From the NCBI GenBank assembly GCA_958295465.1, contig OY282353.1, forward strand, positions 744,001 through 808,000: a DNA stretch of 64,000 nt. The letters run 5' to 3'. Of the stretch, positions 63,620-64,000 are shown in pieces; position 1 is the first letter of the stretch, and the number at the start of each line of letters is the position of its first letter. The notes below the pieces were generated by a model that worked only from the letters and a program-made list of their open reading frames with translations, ran no database searches and was not told the DNA's origin. The DNA comes from an uncultured Gammaproteobacteria bacterium. GTDB lineage: Bacteria > Pseudomonadota > Gammaproteobacteria > HK1. A program made the position numbers and the translations under genes.

Positions 63620-63979
63620 CTACCGTTTCCGTTTGTAGCAGCCATTACCGTTATACGTGGCAACGCCGAGCAGCACCAAGACGCCACCGATGGTCGTGAA
63701 ATTGCAATCCCCTTCCTTACTACACTTTGCGAGTGCGTCCTTGAACCAAGGCTTTGTGAGTTCGCCCTTTCGCTGAAGCTGCTCAAAAGCGCGCCTCCAT
63801 TCCGACTCCGTTATCCCTTTTGCATGCCCCCCCTCTATCGTGTAGATGAGCGCGGGTTCTCCTCGACGTCTCCCCCAGCCTTTGACCACGCTGGTGGATC
63901 TGGGCCTTTTAATCGGCGTTCCGGGTTTTACATGCTCTTTGATCGCGGCCACGATGTCCTTCGGGTCTTGGATCGTCAT
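63620..63979 (-). CDS. Hypothetical cytoplasmic protein
   Basis: A 119-residue basic protein starting MTIQDPKDIVAAIKEHVKPG. It contains a helical segment ITESEWRRAFEQLQRKGELTKPWF and a short hydrophobic stretch FTTIGGVLVLLGVATY near the end. No family recognised. It lies near the right edge of the window on the minus strand. Confidence 0.5.
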   Translation of the reverse strand: MTIQDPKDIVAAIKEHVKPGTPIKRPRSTSVVKGWGRRRGEPALIYTIEGGHAKGITESEWRRAFEQLQRKGELTKPWFKDALAKCSKEGDCNFTTIGGVLVLLGVATYNGNGCYKRKR

Positions 63980-64000
63980 TGTTCGAACCTCGTCTAGCGC

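Overview
High-GC bacterial chromosome segment, most likely from a Pseudomonadota (proteobacterial) genome. This rests on gene content (creatinase, MttB-family methyltransferase, PhaB, DUF6489, acs, mutS, one REP-like palindrome); the class cannot be fixed from the sequence alone. No rRNA, tRNA, CRISPR array or complete insertion sequence was seen.

Layout. 1-6.4 kb: the end of an intradiol dioxygenase, an orphan Phd-type antitoxin, a GYD protein, a membrane-anchored ankyrin protein, an MFS carrier, creatinase and a small membrane protein. 6.5-13.0 kb: a peptide-type ABC importer (fused double ATPase, binding protein, two permeases). 13.3-16.6 kb: a polyhydroxyalkanoate group (phaB, a DUF6489 protein, and a PHA-synthase-like hydrolase lacking its nucleophile). 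16.9-18.5 kb: a GIY-YIG protein and toxin-antitoxin genes of lower GC. 18.5-28.2 kb: acs, a methyltransferase, mutS, an ISKra4 transposase remnant, an MttB-family protein, a glutathione transferase and a maleate-isomerase-like protein. 29.1-56.9 kb: a type 1 BREX phage-defence island in the order brxA, brxB, brxC, (Schlafen-like ATPase, hicBA), pglX-1, (PLD nuclease), pglX-2, (SF1 helicase, DarT-like transferase, ADP-ribosylglycohydrolase, hypothetical, broken Schlafen-like gene, brnTA), pglZ, brxL. 57-64 kb: a DUF4143 ATPase, a GST fragment that repeats the GST gene on the other side of the island, a Xre/RES toxin-antitoxin pair, two unusual fusion proteins (wHTH-DUF6884-GIY-YIG and YaaA-like-RelE) and two small hypotheticals.

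How the parts fit. BREX core proteins methylate self DNA (PglX) and block phage replication (BrxC, PglZ, BrxL). This island has two PglX proteins with similar ends and different centres, so probably two sequence specificities. It also carries a second layer of toxic-type functions between the core genes. The helicase / DarT-like / ADP-ribosylglycohydrolase trio looks like a self-contained DNA ADP-ribosylation toxin-antitoxin module in which a DraG/ARH-fold hydrolase takes the place of the usual DarG macrodomain.

The most unusual sequence-level signal is structural. At many gene boundaries the junction has been duplicated in tandem and the copies have diverged. Where neighbouring genes overlapped (ATGA or TTGA type), the copies often form mini-genes that begin like the downstream gene and end like the upstream gene. 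This occurs at brxA/brxB, brxB/brxC, pglZ/brxL and the two ABC permease junctions; related repeats of gene ends or starts lie at 1.4, 6.4, 14.7 and 20.6 kb. Short in-frame tandem repeats also interrupt brxC, pglZ and the PhaC-like gene.
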